A stretch of DNA of 64,000 nucleotides, from contig NZ_JAMOFV010000006.1 of assembly GCF_023656515.1 (NCBI RefSeq), positions 2,481,957 through 2,545,956 of the forward strand. The letters are read 5' to 3'. The notes beneath the pieces are model-generated. The model was not told where the DNA came from. It searched no databases and saw nothing but the letters and a program-made list of their open reading frames with translations. The first letter of the stretch is position 1. Each line of letters opens with the position of its first letter. Position numbers and translations under genes: made by a program. Positions 16,791 through 25,877 of the stretch are shown here, piece by piece. Origin of the DNA: Clostridium swellfunianum. Lineage in GTDB: Bacteria > Bacillota > Clostridia > Clostridiales > Clostridiaceae.

Positions 16791-16901
16791 GGAATATTGT
16801 TAAATCCCTCGCAGTTTGTTATATTTAACAAATACCTGCAATACATATAACAATAAACTAGAATATAGTATGCAATAGTTTTATAGATAGGAGGATTAAA
16901 T

Positions 16902-17693
16902 ATGTTATCAAGAAATTTAGATAAAGCGAGAGAGGCCTACAAAAATAAAGATATACAGGCTTCTATAAAAGCCCACCAAATTGATATATCAAAAGCTGAG
17001 GAAGCTCACAGCTCTGCTGGGCAATACATAAAAAGTCTTATATACGGTGGTCTAGATGGGATTATTACTACCTTTGCTGTAGTTGCAGGAGTTGCTGGTG
17101 CAGCTTTATCTCCTGGAGTTGTACTTATATTAGGTTTTGCAAATCTAATTGCAGACGGGCTTTCTATGGCAATCGGCGACTATCTAAGTACAAAAGCTGA
17201 GACAGAGTTTCAACAAGCGGAGAGGGTTAGAGAAGCTTGGGAGGTTGAACACTATCCTGAAGGAGAAAAACATGAACTTATGGAGCTTTATATAAATAAG
17301 GGCATGGACAAAGAAGATGCAAAAACAGTGGTAGATATAATAGCAAAAAACAAGACTGCTTGGGTTGATATAATGATGGTAGAAGAGTTAGGAATAATTC
17401 AAGAGGACGAATCTCCTCTTAAAAACGCTTTAGTCACCTTCTTTTCCTTTATAACCTTTGGTTTTATTCCAGTAGTTACTTACGTAGTTTCTAGATTTAT
17501 ACCTAATATGCCTATAGATACCTTTACACTTTCCTGTATACTGACTTCGCTGACTTTGTTCGCTTTAGGAGCACTAAAGGTTAAAGTTACAGGCAAAAAC
17601 TGGTTCAAATCTGGGCTTGAAATGCTTATTGTAGGCGGGCTTGCTGCAGGTGCTGCTTATGGCGTGGGTATACTTCTTGGCGGAATTGCATAA
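16902..17693 (+). CDS. VIT1/CCC1 family iron or manganese transporter
   Basis: A 263-residue membrane protein of the VIT family. Helix 1 carries SLIYGGLDGIITTFAVVAGV, helix 2 carries GFANLIADGLSMAIGDYLST, a cytoplasmic metal-binding helical hairpin rich in Glu (residues about 95-155) follows, then three helices. These proteins export or sequester Fe2+/Mn2+. The first 45 residues are charged and helical. ATG 16902 lies behind AGGAGG. A weak hairpin after it (17708-17756) could terminate both this and the converging gene. Confidence 0.9.
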   Translation: MLSRNLDKAREAYKNKDIQASIKAHQIDISKAEEAHSSAGQYIKSLIYGGLDGIITTFAVVAGVAGAALSPGVVLILGFANLIADGLSMAIGDYLSTKAETEFQQAERVREAWEVEHYPEGEKHELMELYINKGMDKEDAKTVVDIIAKNKTAWVDIMMVEELGIIQEDESPLKNALVTFFSFITFGFIPVVTYVVSRFIPNMPIDTFTLSCILTSLTLFALGALKVKVTGKNWFKSGLEMLIVGGLAAGAAYGVGILLGGIA

Positions 17694-17707
17694 ATAAATA
17701 TATAACA

Positions 17708-17756
17708 AAATGGACTGGTTCATTAGAATTTATCTTCTATATGCCCAGTCTATTTT
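17708..17756. terminator. Probable terminator between converging genes
   Basis: AAATGGACTGG pairs with CCAGTCTATTT (one mismatch) around a 26-base loop, followed by T-rich sequence. Confidence 0.5.
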
Positions 17757-17769
17757 CATATATAATAGA

Positions 17770-18864
17770 CTATTCCTTTGTATCTATAAATGGCCTTAGT
17801 AAGCTGCTTGCTAATTTAAACAAATCGAACTCAGTGTCATCGCTAAATATCTTACTTGCAAGCTTTGTGTTTAGCATCTTAACCATCATATCTAATTTAT
17901 CATTATCTAGCTTTTCAAGAGCTCTTCTAATAGTTAAAGAATTTTCGTAGGATATTTTTAAAGGTTCTACTAATTTTTCATAATCTCCTATTCCACATAT
18001 ATCAAGTGCTGCATAAATTCCCGTCAGTATTGCAACAAATTGTCCCAATCCGTACGCCGGCATGATGCAGCCAAAGTTATTACCAACAAAATATGTATTT
18101 CCTATCTTAGCCTTATTGCATATGCCCAGCAAATAATGCTCTATTTCAAAGCTGTCAACTATATCTAATTCTTGACCTAAGTCTTCTTGAGCTCTCCTAT
18201 AGAATTTTTCCCATAGTATCTCTATATTTTTATCCTTTGTTTCATCATAGTAAGGATAACCGATGGATATATTTGCTTCTCGCCCTGAAAGAGGTATTAA
18301 ATATGAATATCCCATAGGTGAAAAATCATTATTATACCAGGAGGCGATACGACCAGTATTAAAGCTTCCTCTCACAATAGCACCTTTAAGATTTACTTTT
18401 AGATCAATCCTAAAGTTATTTAACTTTTCAGCATATGCAGCATCACCTGTTGCAAGGACTACATGAGAATACTCTTTTACTAGTTCTTCATATTTATATT
18501 CAGAGTTATAAACAATCTTAGTTTTCACTCGCTTTGCAAGCTGATTATCAAATGAATCCTGATGCCTTCCTCTATAATTTGTATAGCCTAATTCCCCTCT
18601 AAGTATTGTTTTTTCATTAGGAGAATAGAGAGTTATCTCTCTTATCCTGTTTATAGGCTCAAGTTCAATACTATACTTTTCTTTTAAAAAATCCAAACTG
18701 TTGTTAATCGGTCTATCAGAAATATTGAAAATAGCTTCACCATTAATAAACCTATCTCCAGGCATCCTTCTTTTTTCAACAATAACAGGTTCTATTCCGT
18801 TCTGCTCCAAGGTAACTGCGCAGGTCAGTCCAGCTAATCCAGCTCCCATTATAGCAACCTTCAT
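17770..18864 (-). CDS. FAD-dependent oxidoreductase (NAD(P)/FAD Rossmann family)
   Basis: A 364-residue flavoprotein beginning MKVAIMGAGLAGLTCAVTLE, a GxGxxG dinucleotide-binding fold, with HVVLATGDAAYA as the second FAD motif and VGNNFGCIMPAYGLGQFVAI near the end, reminiscent of geranylgeranyl-reductase-like enzymes. I start at ATG 18864 with AAGGGAAG seven bases upstream; an in-frame ATG at 18882 overlaps that site. Substrate unknown. The gene stands alone. Confidence 0.82.
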   Translation of the reverse strand: MKVAIMGAGLAGLTCAVTLEQNGIEPVIVEKRRMPGDRFINGEAIFNISDRPINNSLDFLKEKYSIELEPINRIREITLYSPNEKTILRGELGYTNYRGRHQDSFDNQLAKRVKTKIVYNSEYKYEELVKEYSHVVLATGDAAYAEKLNNFRIDLKVNLKGAIVRGSFNTGRIASWYNNDFSPMGYSYLIPLSGREANISIGYPYYDETKDKNIEILWEKFYRRAQEDLGQELDIVDSFEIEHYLLGICNKAKIGNTYFVGNNFGCIMPAYGLGQFVAILTGIYAALDICGIGDYEKLVEPLKISYENSLTIRRALEKLDNDKLDMMVKMLNTKLASKIFSDDTEFDLFKLASSLLRPFIDTKE

Positions 18865-18961
18865 TCTAATTCTTCCCTTCATGTTTTGCTATTTAGTATT
18901 ATTAGCAAAACATAGTTATACTATGATTAATGTTTATAAAAGACAACCTAATTTTTAAAAG

Positions 18962-18996
18962 CAAAAATTAAGAGAACAAAATCTATCCTCTTAATT
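18962..18996 (-). terminator. Terminator of the NSS symporter operon
   Basis: Perfect 9-bp stem AATTAAGAG / CTCTTAATT, followed on the minus strand by TTTTTGC. Confidence 0.75.
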
Positions 18997-19008
18997 ATAA
19001 TAATTATA

Positions 19009-19110
19009 TTATTTTTTATCGCCTTTAATTGCTATTCTTAAGGTAACAGCTAAGCCGCCCCACAAGAATAATGCACCAAATAGAAAAAATGCTATTGCAG
19101 TAGGTGTCAT
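19009..19110 (-). CDS. NSS transporter small subunit (MetS-like)
   Basis: A 33-residue single-helix protein, MTPTAIAFFLFGALFLWGG then LAVTLRIAIKGDKK. ATG 19110 lies one base past the stop of the symporter gene, with GGGGAGGTGG upstream, so the two are translationally coupled. The sequence matches the pattern of the methionine/alanine import NSS small subunits (MetS type), which are needed for activity of their MetP partners. Too short for most gene finders but strongly supported by context. Confidence 0.88.
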   Translation of the reverse strand: MTPTAIAFFLFGALFLWGGLAVTLRIAIKGDKK

Positions 19111-19111
19111 A

Positions 19112-20626
19112 TTAATCCACCTCCCCTACTGTATTTATAGGAGCAATAAAATCTCTTTCTCCTAAGCGTCTCCTACTTAATAGCAGAGAACCTCCTATTC
19201 CTATTATGATAACACTCCAACCAAATACTAAAAGTGCAGTTCTTGAATAATCTCCATAAGGCTTTTGTATCTCATTTATTATATTTTGAACAAGCATGAA
19301 GGTTAAGATAACAGGAGTAACAAACTTAATCATAACATCCCACCACTTTCCTATAGTGAAATAGGACATGGAGTTTGTATGATTTCTAATCTTTTCTGTA
19401 CCATAGAACCACCCAATGGCAACAGCTTCAAGAAGACCAACAACAACTATTCCATAGGAATTAACAAAGTTATCAATGATATCTAAGAAGTACAAGCCAG
19501 CTCCTGTCGCATAGAGCACGCTTATTAGATAACCTACTATGGCTCCAATAGTCACCATTTTCTTTCTGTTCATTCCTGTTTTATCTATCACTGCAGCTGA
19601 GAACGCCTCAACAAGAGAAACTGATGAAGTTAAGCCTGCGAAAACTAAACACGCGAAGAATAGTATTCCAAATACCGTTCCTAAAGAACCCATCAAACCA
19701 AACACCTTAGGGAAAGCTACAAAGGCAAGCCCTATACCTTGCGTTGCTACTTGATCTATAGGTATGTTTTGACTGCTTGCCATAAAGCCTAAAATACCAA
19801 ATACTCCTATAGCAGCTAAGAATTCAAAACCACAATTTGCAAAAGCAGTCATGAAAGCACTGTTGTTTATATCTGTTTTCTCTGGAAGATAGCTTGAATA
19901 AGTCATCATAACTCCCATTGCCAAGCTTAAGGAGAAGAAAACTTGACCGTAAGCAGCAATCCAAACCTTTGGTTTCATAACCATAGACCAATCAGGTGTG
20001 AAAAGCTTATTTAATCCTAGGCTTGCTCCCGGAAGAGTTACACCTCTAATAACTATAATAATCATAATACCGATAAGTGTTGGTAATAATACCTTGTTTA
20101 ACTTTTCTATTCCACCTGATACACCTTTAAAGCATATAAACCAATTGACTAACCAAATTACTGTTATCCCAATAAATACCATCCAATTTATTCCACCAAT
20201 ATTAAAAGGTCCATCTGATAGTTTTAAGAAAGTTTTAAAGAAGTATGCATTCGGATCTGCTCCCCAGGCTTGATTAACGCTTTTAAACATATAAATTGTA
20301 GCCCAGCTTAGTATTAAAGAATAGTATGTTAAAATTATGAAGGAATTTATGCTAGGCCACCAGCCAAGCCATTCAAACTTTTTGTTTGCTCTAGACATTG
20401 CAATAGGTGTTGAGCCTTTAAACTTATGTCCCATTCCATACTCAAGTATCATTAGAGGTATACCAGCTGTTATGATAGCAAAGAAATATGGTATTAGAAA
20501 TGCTCCCCCACCATTAGAGTATAGAAGATAAGGATATCTCCATATGTTTCCGAGGCCAACTGCCGAGCCTACCGCTGCAAGAATAAATCCCATTTTTGAT
20601 CCCCACTGGTCTCTTTTTTGTTCCAT
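19112..20626 (-). CDS. Sodium-dependent amino-acid symporter (NSS family, MetP-like)
   Basis: A 504-residue, 12-helix LeuT-fold transporter. TM1 carries the Na+/substrate-site sequence GSAVGLGNIWRYPYLLYSNG, and TM6 and TM8 motifs (FFSLSLAMGVMMTYSSYL; ACLVFAGLTSSVSLVEAF) are intact. It couples Na+ influx to uptake of an amino acid; with the MetS-like small subunit, methionine or alanine is most likely. Expression appears to be controlled by an attenuator leader at 20721-20848. Confidence 0.93.
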   Translation of the reverse strand: MEQKRDQWGSKMGFILAAVGSAVGLGNIWRYPYLLYSNGGGAFLIPYFFAIITAGIPLMILEYGMGHKFKGSTPIAMSRANKKFEWLGWWPSINSFIILTYYSLILSWATIYMFKSVNQAWGADPNAYFFKTFLKLSDGPFNIGGINWMVFIGITVIWLVNWFICFKGVSGGIEKLNKVLLPTLIGIMIIIVIRGVTLPGASLGLNKLFTPDWSMVMKPKVWIAAYGQVFFSLSLAMGVMMTYSSYLPEKTDINNSAFMTAFANCGFEFLAAIGVFGILGFMASSQNIPIDQVATQGIGLAFVAFPKVFGLMGSLGTVFGILFFACLVFAGLTSSVSLVEAFSAAVIDKTGMNRKKMVTIGAIVGYLISVLYATGAGLYFLDIIDNFVNSYGIVVVGLLEAVAIGWFYGTEKIRNHTNSMSYFTIGKWWDVMIKFVTPVILTFMLVQNIINEIQKPYGDYSRTALLVFGWSVIIIGIGGSLLLSRRRLGERDFIAPINTVGEVD

Positions 20627-20720
20627 GACATCACTTCTCCCTTTTAATTAATTTTGTTCTGCCATTTTTTAAAGAAAAGCCCCCTTTAAAATAAATAGCT
20701 TGTACTAAATTGTAAGAGAT

Positions 20721-20776
20721 ATAAAAATCTCCCGTCTCTAAAACACAATACAATTATATGTTCTAGAGACGAGAGA
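20721..20776 (-). terminator. Leader (attenuator) terminator upstream of the NSS symporter
   Basis: On the minus strand TCTCTCGTCTCTA pairs with TAGAGACGGGAGA (12 Watson-Crick pairs and one G-U) around a 23-base loop, then TTTTTATA. It lies about 95 bases before the start codon and inside the transcript, so it must be an attenuator. Confidence 0.85.
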
Positions 20777-20842
20777 CTTTGTGGTGCTTGCTCCCGATTC
20801 CCCATAACCAAAGATTCTGAATAACTCAATTTCTTATCTATC
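20777..20842 (-). promoter_or_regulatory. Candidate riboswitch aptamer (class not identified) for the NSS symporter
   Basis: The roughly 65-base leader between promoter and terminator is unusually G-rich for this genome (GGTTATGGGGAATCGGG, then AGCAAGCACCACAAAG on the minus strand) and can close a stem CTTT..GGT / ACC..AAAG. Its 3' end (GTCTCTCG) is also the 5' arm of the terminator, the geometry of an ON/OFF switch. No T-box (GGTGG) or S-box consensus is visible. A short clostridial class such as guanidine-IV would fit in size, but I cannot match it. Confidence 0.5.
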
Positions 20843-20871
20843 ATTATATCAGGCTTCTTATAGGTTTACAA
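20843..20871 (-). promoter_or_regulatory. Promoter of the NSS leader
   Basis: Minus strand TTGTAA (20866-20871), 17-base spacer, TATAAT (20843-20848). Confidence 0.8.
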
Positions 20872-20954
20872 TATTTTTTTGCAACTTTCATAACATGAAA
20901 TTGCATATTTCTTAACATTCTTTAAGTTTGTTTTGCAACCTTCCTAGCTAATAT

Positions 20955-21941
20955 CTACCAAACAATCTCTTCTATAGAAGCAGTTAATTCCTTGGTCATG
21001 TCTATTAAAATTGGTGTGTTCTCTCGAATAACTCCTACAACAGGCCTTGTTGGCAGCTCCTTGTTTTGCCTTATAACAATTCCTCTTGCTCCACTATCCA
21101 TTTTCACTTCTAGTCCATTTGGATAACAGTATATCGAATTTATGAAGGTTTTAAATATATCTTTATCAAACTTTGTTACAGCTCTAGCAATCATTGTTTC
21201 AATAGCTTGACTTGGAAGATGCGACTCCTGGTTATGCAGAAGGTTAATATAATCATTGCACATTGCAACTATTTTTGAAAACTCATATATATTATTACCT
21301 TTTAACTGCTTAGGAAAGCCGCTTCCGTCTTCATATTCATGATGCTGCAATATACATAAATAAGTTGTCGTTGGTATATCCATCTGAGCTTTTGCAAAAT
21401 TATATCCTAGAATAGCATGCTCCCTGCCACTTCCAAAAACCTTACCTATATCGTGAAGAAGTGCGCCGAGGCCTAGGTTGAGCGCCTTTTTCGCATCATA
21501 TTTTCTATTAAGTCCAACAATTAAGGAGTAAATTAAAACCTCAAAAGAGTGCATAGCAAGTTCTAGCCCTGTTTCTTTTCCAAAGCTTACGTTATTATAT
21601 AAAAAAGCATTTTCTGAAAGGTTTATATTTTCCATAATATTTTTTACAATATTTTCTGCCAAAACAGTATTTAGCTTTCTATTCTTTTCAGCCTCATCAA
21701 ATAAAACCTTAATATCAAATATAGCCTTTAATTTTATCTTTGAGTCTAACATTTCCTGAAGTTCAATTTCACAGGAATCATCTTCAATATATACAGTTGC
21801 AATTCCTCTGTTTTGAATCTTCTCGATCGCACCTTCTGTAAGCATGCTTCCTTTGTTTAAAAGTGTTGTACCTATATGCGTATAAATAGGCATTGCAAGA
21901 ATTTTGCCTACTAGTTTTTTAGAAAGCACCATAAGCCTCAT
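20955..21941 (-). CDS. HD-GYP domain protein (probable c-di-GMP phosphodiesterase)
   Basis: A 328-residue soluble protein. Residues 1-120 resemble a DUF3391-like N-terminal domain. The HD-GYP domain has the metal-binding LLHDIGKVFGSG, then ILQHHEYEDGSGFPKQLKG (HHExxDGxGFP variant) and IVAMCNDYINLL. It should hydrolyse cyclic di-GMP. ATG 21941 follows AGAAGGATG. It lies 15 bases after the KtrA-like gene on the same strand, so they are probably cotranscribed. Confidence 0.9.
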   Translation of the reverse strand: MRLMVLSKKLVGKILAMPIYTHIGTTLLNKGSMLTEGAIEKIQNRGIATVYIEDDSCEIELQEMLDSKIKLKAIFDIKVLFDEAEKNRKLNTVLAENIVKNIMENINLSENAFLYNNVSFGKETGLELAMHSFEVLIYSLIVGLNRKYDAKKALNLGLGALLHDIGKVFGSGREHAILGYNFAKAQMDIPTTTYLCILQHHEYEDGSGFPKQLKGNNIYEFSKIVAMCNDYINLLHNQESHLPSQAIETMIARAVTKFDKDIFKTFINSIYCYPNGLEVKMDSGARGIVIRQNKELPTRPVVGVIRENTPILIDMTKELTASIEEIVW

Positions 21942-21956
21942 TTAATGCACATCCTT

Positions 21957-22610
21957 CTATTTTCTTCTGTCTCTAATCTTATCTAAGTCATCATTGTGCC
22001 CAACAGCTATTATAACATCCTTTTCTCTAATGATATCATCTGCATTTGGGAAAGCATTTATTTTATCATTATGCTTTATTGCAAGCACATTAATTCCGTA
22101 TCGTCTTCTCATAGTAAGCTGTCCAAGAGACTTGTTTTGCCACTCCTCTAAAGCAGCAAGCTCCATTATGCTGTACTCAGGAGATAACTCAATATAATCA
22201 AGTATATTGGATGATATTATATTATGAGCAATTCTTTCTGCCATATCCCTTTCTGGAAACACAATTTTATCTGCACCAATTTTTGAAAGCACCTTTGCGT
22301 GTGATTCACTTCTAGCCTTAGCAACTACATATTTTGCTCCCAATTCCTTTGCCATCAAAGTTACAAGTATAGAAGCTTCTAAATCCGAAGCAATGGATAC
22401 AACTACTACATCAAAGTTGCTAATACCAAGAGATCTTATTGAACTTTCACTGGTTACATCTGCTTGAATAGCATGAGTAACTTCATCAGATATTCCCTGA
22501 ATTCTCTCCATATCCTTATCAACAGCTAAAACCTCATATCCTGATGAGCTAAGTACTTTAGCTATGCTTGAACCAAACCTTCCGAGTCCTATAACAGCAA
22601 ACTGCTTCAT
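21957..22610 (-). CDS. TrkA/KtrA-like potassium channel regulatory protein
   Basis: A 217-residue cytoplasmic RCK protein. The N-terminal NAD(H)/ATP-binding fold starts KQFAVIGLGRFGSSIAKVL (GxGxxG), and residues 135-217 form a TrkA-C domain. It would gate a KtrB/TrkH membrane subunit, but no such gene is in the window. ATG 22610 is preceded by AAAGGAAG. A c-di-AMP riboswitch was looked for upstream and not seen. Confidence 0.92.
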   Translation of the reverse strand: MKQFAVIGLGRFGSSIAKVLSSSGYEVLAVDKDMERIQGISDEVTHAIQADVTSESSIRSLGISNFDVVVVSIASDLEASILVTLMAKELGAKYVVAKARSESHAKVLSKIGADKIVFPERDMAERIAHNIISSNILDYIELSPEYSIMELAALEEWQNKSLGQLTMRRRYGINVLAIKHNDKINAFPNADDIIREKDVIIAVGHNDDLDKIRDRRK

Positions 22611-22750
22611 TCCTATCGCTTCCTTTCTTTTAAATTATTTTATCATCATTTGTATAGATTGTCTAAACGAATAATATTAAAAATTCTAAAGTTACTTCCC
22701 CTCATTTTTCTTTATAGAAGAGGTTAAGTCATAGCCTAGGTATTTTTTTC

Positions 22751-22800
22751 AAAATAAAAATAGCGAGAATGAAGGGCAATATACTTCATTCCCGCTATTT
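22751..22800 (-). terminator. Terminator of the ZIP transporter gene
   Basis: 17-bp stem AAATAGCGAGAATGAAG / CTTCATTCCCGCTATTT (one mismatch), then TTTTTATTTTG on the minus strand. Confidence 0.9.
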
Positions 22801-22807
22801 CTTTATA

Positions 22808-23620
22808 TTAGCCAAAAGCTACATCTAATAACATCATAACAGCAAACCCAAGCATTGCACCTATAGTTCCTATATTTGAGTGCTGCTTTTCCTGTTGCGA
22901 TTCAGGTATTAGTTCTTCAACTACAACATATATCATCGCTCCCGCAGCAAAGGATAATGCATAGGGAAGAATAGGCTTCATTGCTATAACGGCTGCAGCA
23001 CCAAGCACACCTGCTATAGGCTCTACTATTCCTGAAGCCTGACCGTATAAAAAGCTTTTAGTTCTTGAAAAACCTTCTCTTCTCAGAGGTATTGAAACTG
23101 CTGCACCTTCTGGAAAATTTTGAAGTCCAATACCCATAGCAAGAGCCGCTGCCCCTGCCAAGGATGCTGCTGGAAAATTAGCTGCTGCGGCACCAAAGGC
23201 AACACCTACAGCTAAACCTTCTGGTATATTATGAAGGGTTATAGCTAACACAAGTAAAACACTTCTCTGCCAGCTTGTTTTAACCCCTTCAGCTTCTTCC
23301 ATGGGCGCTCCAATATGAAGGTGAGGTAAAAGTACGTCTACTAGCCATAAGAAGGCTCCTCCGGCTAAAAATCCTATAACCGCTGGAACCCAGGCTATCA
23401 TATTCGCCTCCTCAGCCATTTCTATGGCCGGAGCTAAAAGAGACCAAAAGCTTGCAGCTATCATTACGCCTGCCGCAAAGCCTAACATTCCATTTAAAAC
23501 ATTTTTATTTATGCTTTTAAAAAGAAATACCAAAGCTGAGCCCAAAGCTGTCACAAACCAAGTAAAGAGTGTGGCTAAAAGCGCCTGAAGAACTGGATCT
23601 AAATTTGTAAACCAATCCAT
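22808..23620 (-). CDS. ZIP family divalent metal transporter
   Basis: A 270-residue, eight-helix transporter. TM4 has [15 protein letters not shown] and TM5 has [18 protein letters not shown], the ZIP metal-path motifs (HNxPEG and NxPEG). The loop between TM3 and TM4 is short with few His ([10 protein letters not shown]). It imports Zn2+ or other divalent metals. I start at ATG 23620 because GGAAGG lies nine bases upstream; the in-frame ATG at 23629 overlaps that site. It lies 41 bases after the phosphatase gene, possibly one transcript. Confidence 0.93.
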   Translation of the reverse strand: MDWFTNLDPVLQALLATLFTWFVTALGSALVFLFKSINKNVLNGMLGFAAGVMIAASFWSLLAPAIEMAEEANMIAWVPAVIGFLAGGAFLWLVDVLLPHLHIGAPMEEAEGVKTSWQRSVLLVLAITLHNIPEGLAVGVAFGAAAANFPAASLAGAAALAMGIGLQNFPEGAAVSIPLRREGFSRTKSFLYGQASGIVEPIAGVLGAAAVIAMKPILPYALSFAAGAMIYVVVEELIPESQQEKQHSNIGTIGAMLGFAVMMLLDVAFG

Positions 23621-23661
23621 TCTAAACATCCTTCCTTTCTTACATTTCTAAAGCTACCTTG

Positions 23662-24279
23662 CTATTCAATATCTTTAATATGGGAAACATCCCCTTCAAC
23701 CACTATATTAAACTCACCATTTTCTATTTCAACAATAGTTAAGCTTGTATCGTATATAAATGGCGGGTCCCAAAGTCTTTCCATAGAGAGATTTTTGAAA
23801 TAGGAGTGTATTGTTTTTAGAATAACTCCGTGAGTTACTATAAGTACATTTCCTGATGGATTCTCTTTTATTATTCTCTCCAAGGCCTTTAAAACTCTTT
23901 CCCTAACTTGATAGAAGTCCTCTCCTGATTTTGCTTTATACAAATGAGGTTTTTCCCAAAAGTGGGTGCTAAAATCAGGATATATTATATTTGCTTCCTC
24001 CTGATTCTTTCCTTCAATTTCGCCTAAGTGTATCTCTCTAAGGTTTTCTTCATACACAACTTCTATATCTCTTCCATCTAAAATAAGTTCTGTGGTATGT
24101 CTTGTTCTATCTAAAGGACTGCAGTAAACTCTTTTAAATTCAACCTTTTTCAAAGCATCTCCAAGCGCTTTTGCATTCCTAATGCCTCTATTCGTTAAAT
24201 TGGAATTTTTCCAACCCTGCATACGTTTTTGAATGTTCCACTCAGTTTCTCCATGTCTAGTTATATAAAGTCTAAGCAT
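23662..24279 (-). CDS. Histidine phosphatase family protein
   Basis: A 205-residue enzyme with the RHG motif YITRHGETEWN, a second catalytic region YCSPLDRTRHTTELIL, the Glu in IHLGEIEGKN, and the second His in VTHGVILK. This is the phosphoglycerate-mutase-like phosphatase fold (PhoE/CobC group) with a phospho-His intermediate. Substrate not predictable. It lies upstream of the ZIP transporter on the same strand. Confidence 0.92.
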   Translation of the reverse strand: MLRLYITRHGETEWNIQKRMQGWKNSNLTNRGIRNAKALGDALKKVEFKRVYCSPLDRTRHTTELILDGRDIEVVYEENLREIHLGEIEGKNQEEANIIYPDFSTHFWEKPHLYKAKSGEDFYQVRERVLKALERIIKENPSGNVLIVTHGVILKTIHSYFKNLSMERLWDPPFIYDTSLTIVEIENGEFNIVVEGDVSHIKDIE

Positions 24280-24552
24280 AAAATCCTCCCATGTAAGCCA
24301 ATTATTAAATCAATATGTATATAATACCACATCAGCCAAAATCAACTCTATATATTTTTACAAATCTACTTTGTCTATTTTATTATATGATATTTTAGCT
24401 TGTTAATATATAGTTTTAACAGAAAATTATTATTATTTATTTTAAAAAAACTACCAATACTTTAATATATTTCTTAGGATGTTTGACTTAAAACAACAAA
24501 TACTATTTACATATGAACTACTAAAACCTAAATGGTTAAAAGGAGGGAGAGA

Positions 24553-25254
24553 ATGAAAAGAAAGTTTTCTGTTTTATTAGCTTCAGTTATTATTTTAAGC
24601 TTCTTAAATTCCTGCCGAACTAGACAAACTCCAAGCCCAATTAAAAACGAAGCATCACCACAAATTCAAAGAACAGAGCAAATATATAATGCTCAGGAAC
24701 CAAAATATTCTATACCTGAAGATGCTTCTACAGAACAAACACTTCCCGTTCAGCCAGCACCACCTGCTTCTTCGCCACCAAAAACACAAAAAAAGTCCTC
24801 CGAACCAAAGCCAATAGGAAGCTATCAAACACCTCTTTTAAATAGAGATAAAGAGCGAATGGAGAATATAGGTCTGGCAATTAAAAAAATAAATGGATAT
24901 AAACTTAAACCTGGAGATACTTTTTCCTTTAACGATGTAGTAGGTAAGAGAGATGCAAGTAATGGTTTTAAGGTTGCTGCGATAATAGTAAATGGAGAAT
25001 ATGGAGAAGATATGGGTGGCGGTGTATGCCAGCTGAGCAGCACAATTTTTAACGCTGCAGAGCGAGCTGGTATGGAAATCTTAGAAAGACATTCTCATAG
25101 CAGGAGCGTGAGATATGTTCCTCAAGGTAAAGATGCTGCTGTAAGCTATGGATATTTAGACTTAAAATTTAAAAATAGCAAAAAGTATACTGTTGAGTTA
25201 AAAGCTAAGGTTGAAGATAAAAAACTTAAGGTTTATATATATAAAGCAAGATAA
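24553..25254 (+). CDS. VanW family lipoprotein
   Basis: A 233-residue secreted protein. Its signal peptide ends FLNSC (probable lipid-anchored Cys at residue 20). A Pro/Ser/Thr-rich linker of 70 residues precedes a VanW domain (residues 95-225) with the hallmarks LKPGDTFSFNDVVGKR, GGGVCQLSSTIFNAAERAG and ERHSHSRSVRYVPQGKDAAV. VanW proteins occur in vancomycin-resistance clusters and many spore-formers; biochemical role unknown. ATG 24553 follows AAGGAGGG; no other van genes are adjacent. Confidence 0.92.
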   Translation: MKRKFSVLLASVIILSFLNSCRTRQTPSPIKNEASPQIQRTEQIYNAQEPKYSIPEDASTEQTLPVQPAPPASSPPKTQKKSSEPKPIGSYQTPLLNRDKERMENIGLAIKKINGYKLKPGDTFSFNDVVGKRDASNGFKVAAIIVNGEYGEDMGGGVCQLSSTIFNAAERAGMEILERHSHSRSVRYVPQGKDAAVSYGYLDLKFKNSKKYTVELKAKVEDKKLKVYIYKAR

Positions 25255-25297
25255 AAATAGTTTGACGCTTTACTTTTGCGTCAAACTATTTTTTTGC
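25255..25297 (+). terminator. Terminator of the VanW gene
   Basis: Perfect 14-bp stem AAATAGTTTGACGC, 9-base loop, then seven T. Confidence 0.92.
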
Positions 25298-25420
25298 AAC
25301 TTAGTATTGCCAAAATGCAGCTTAGTATTATACTTATTTACTTAATAAGTACTAAAGCTTATATTGTTATTAAAGGTTATTTTTCTTTTGAGTAACGATA
25401 GAACAGGAGGTGGTCTTAGG

Positions 25421-25858
25421 ATGAAAATAATAATAGACCAAGCACAAGACAACTTAGAAACAGAAATAGTAATAAAGTGCAAAGCAGTTAATGAAGAAAT
25501 CCAAAGACTTATCCTTCTGCTCAAAAGCTCAGAGGAGAGAATTCTTGGCATCATGGACAATGCAAATCAATTCATAGAGCCAAAGGATATTTTTTATTTT
25601 GAGAGCGTGGATAAGAAAACTTTTATGTATACCGAAAAACAGGTGCTGGAAACCCCTTTCCGACTTTATGAATTAGAAGAAAAGCTTGGCAATCTAGATT
25701 TCTTTAGAGCCAGCAAATCCACAATAATTAATATCTCAAAAATTAAAAAGCTTTCCCCGAAGTTCAACGGTAGACTTGAAGCACTTCTTGAAAATCATGA
25801 AAAATTAATTATATCAAGGCAGTACGTGCCTATCATCAAAGAAATATTAGGCTTATAA
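25421..25858 (+). CDS. LytTR-type DNA-binding regulator
   Basis: A 145-residue regulator. Residues 45-145 form a LytTR domain (IEPKDIFYFESVDKKTFMYT, FFRASKSTIINISKIKKLSP, LIISRQYVPIIKEIL). It has no receiver domain, the stand-alone form usually paired with a DUF3021 membrane protein, which follows here. I use ATG 25421 behind CAGGAGGTGG. It heads an operon with an ABC transporter. Confidence 0.9.
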   Translation: MKIIIDQAQDNLETEIVIKCKAVNEEIQRLILLLKSSEERILGIMDNANQFIEPKDIFYFESVDKKTFMYTEKQVLETPFRLYELEEKLGNLDFFRASKSTIINISKIKKLSPKFNGRLEALLENHEKLIISRQYVPIIKEILGL

Positions 25859-25877
25859 AAGTAAAGGAGAGATAAGA

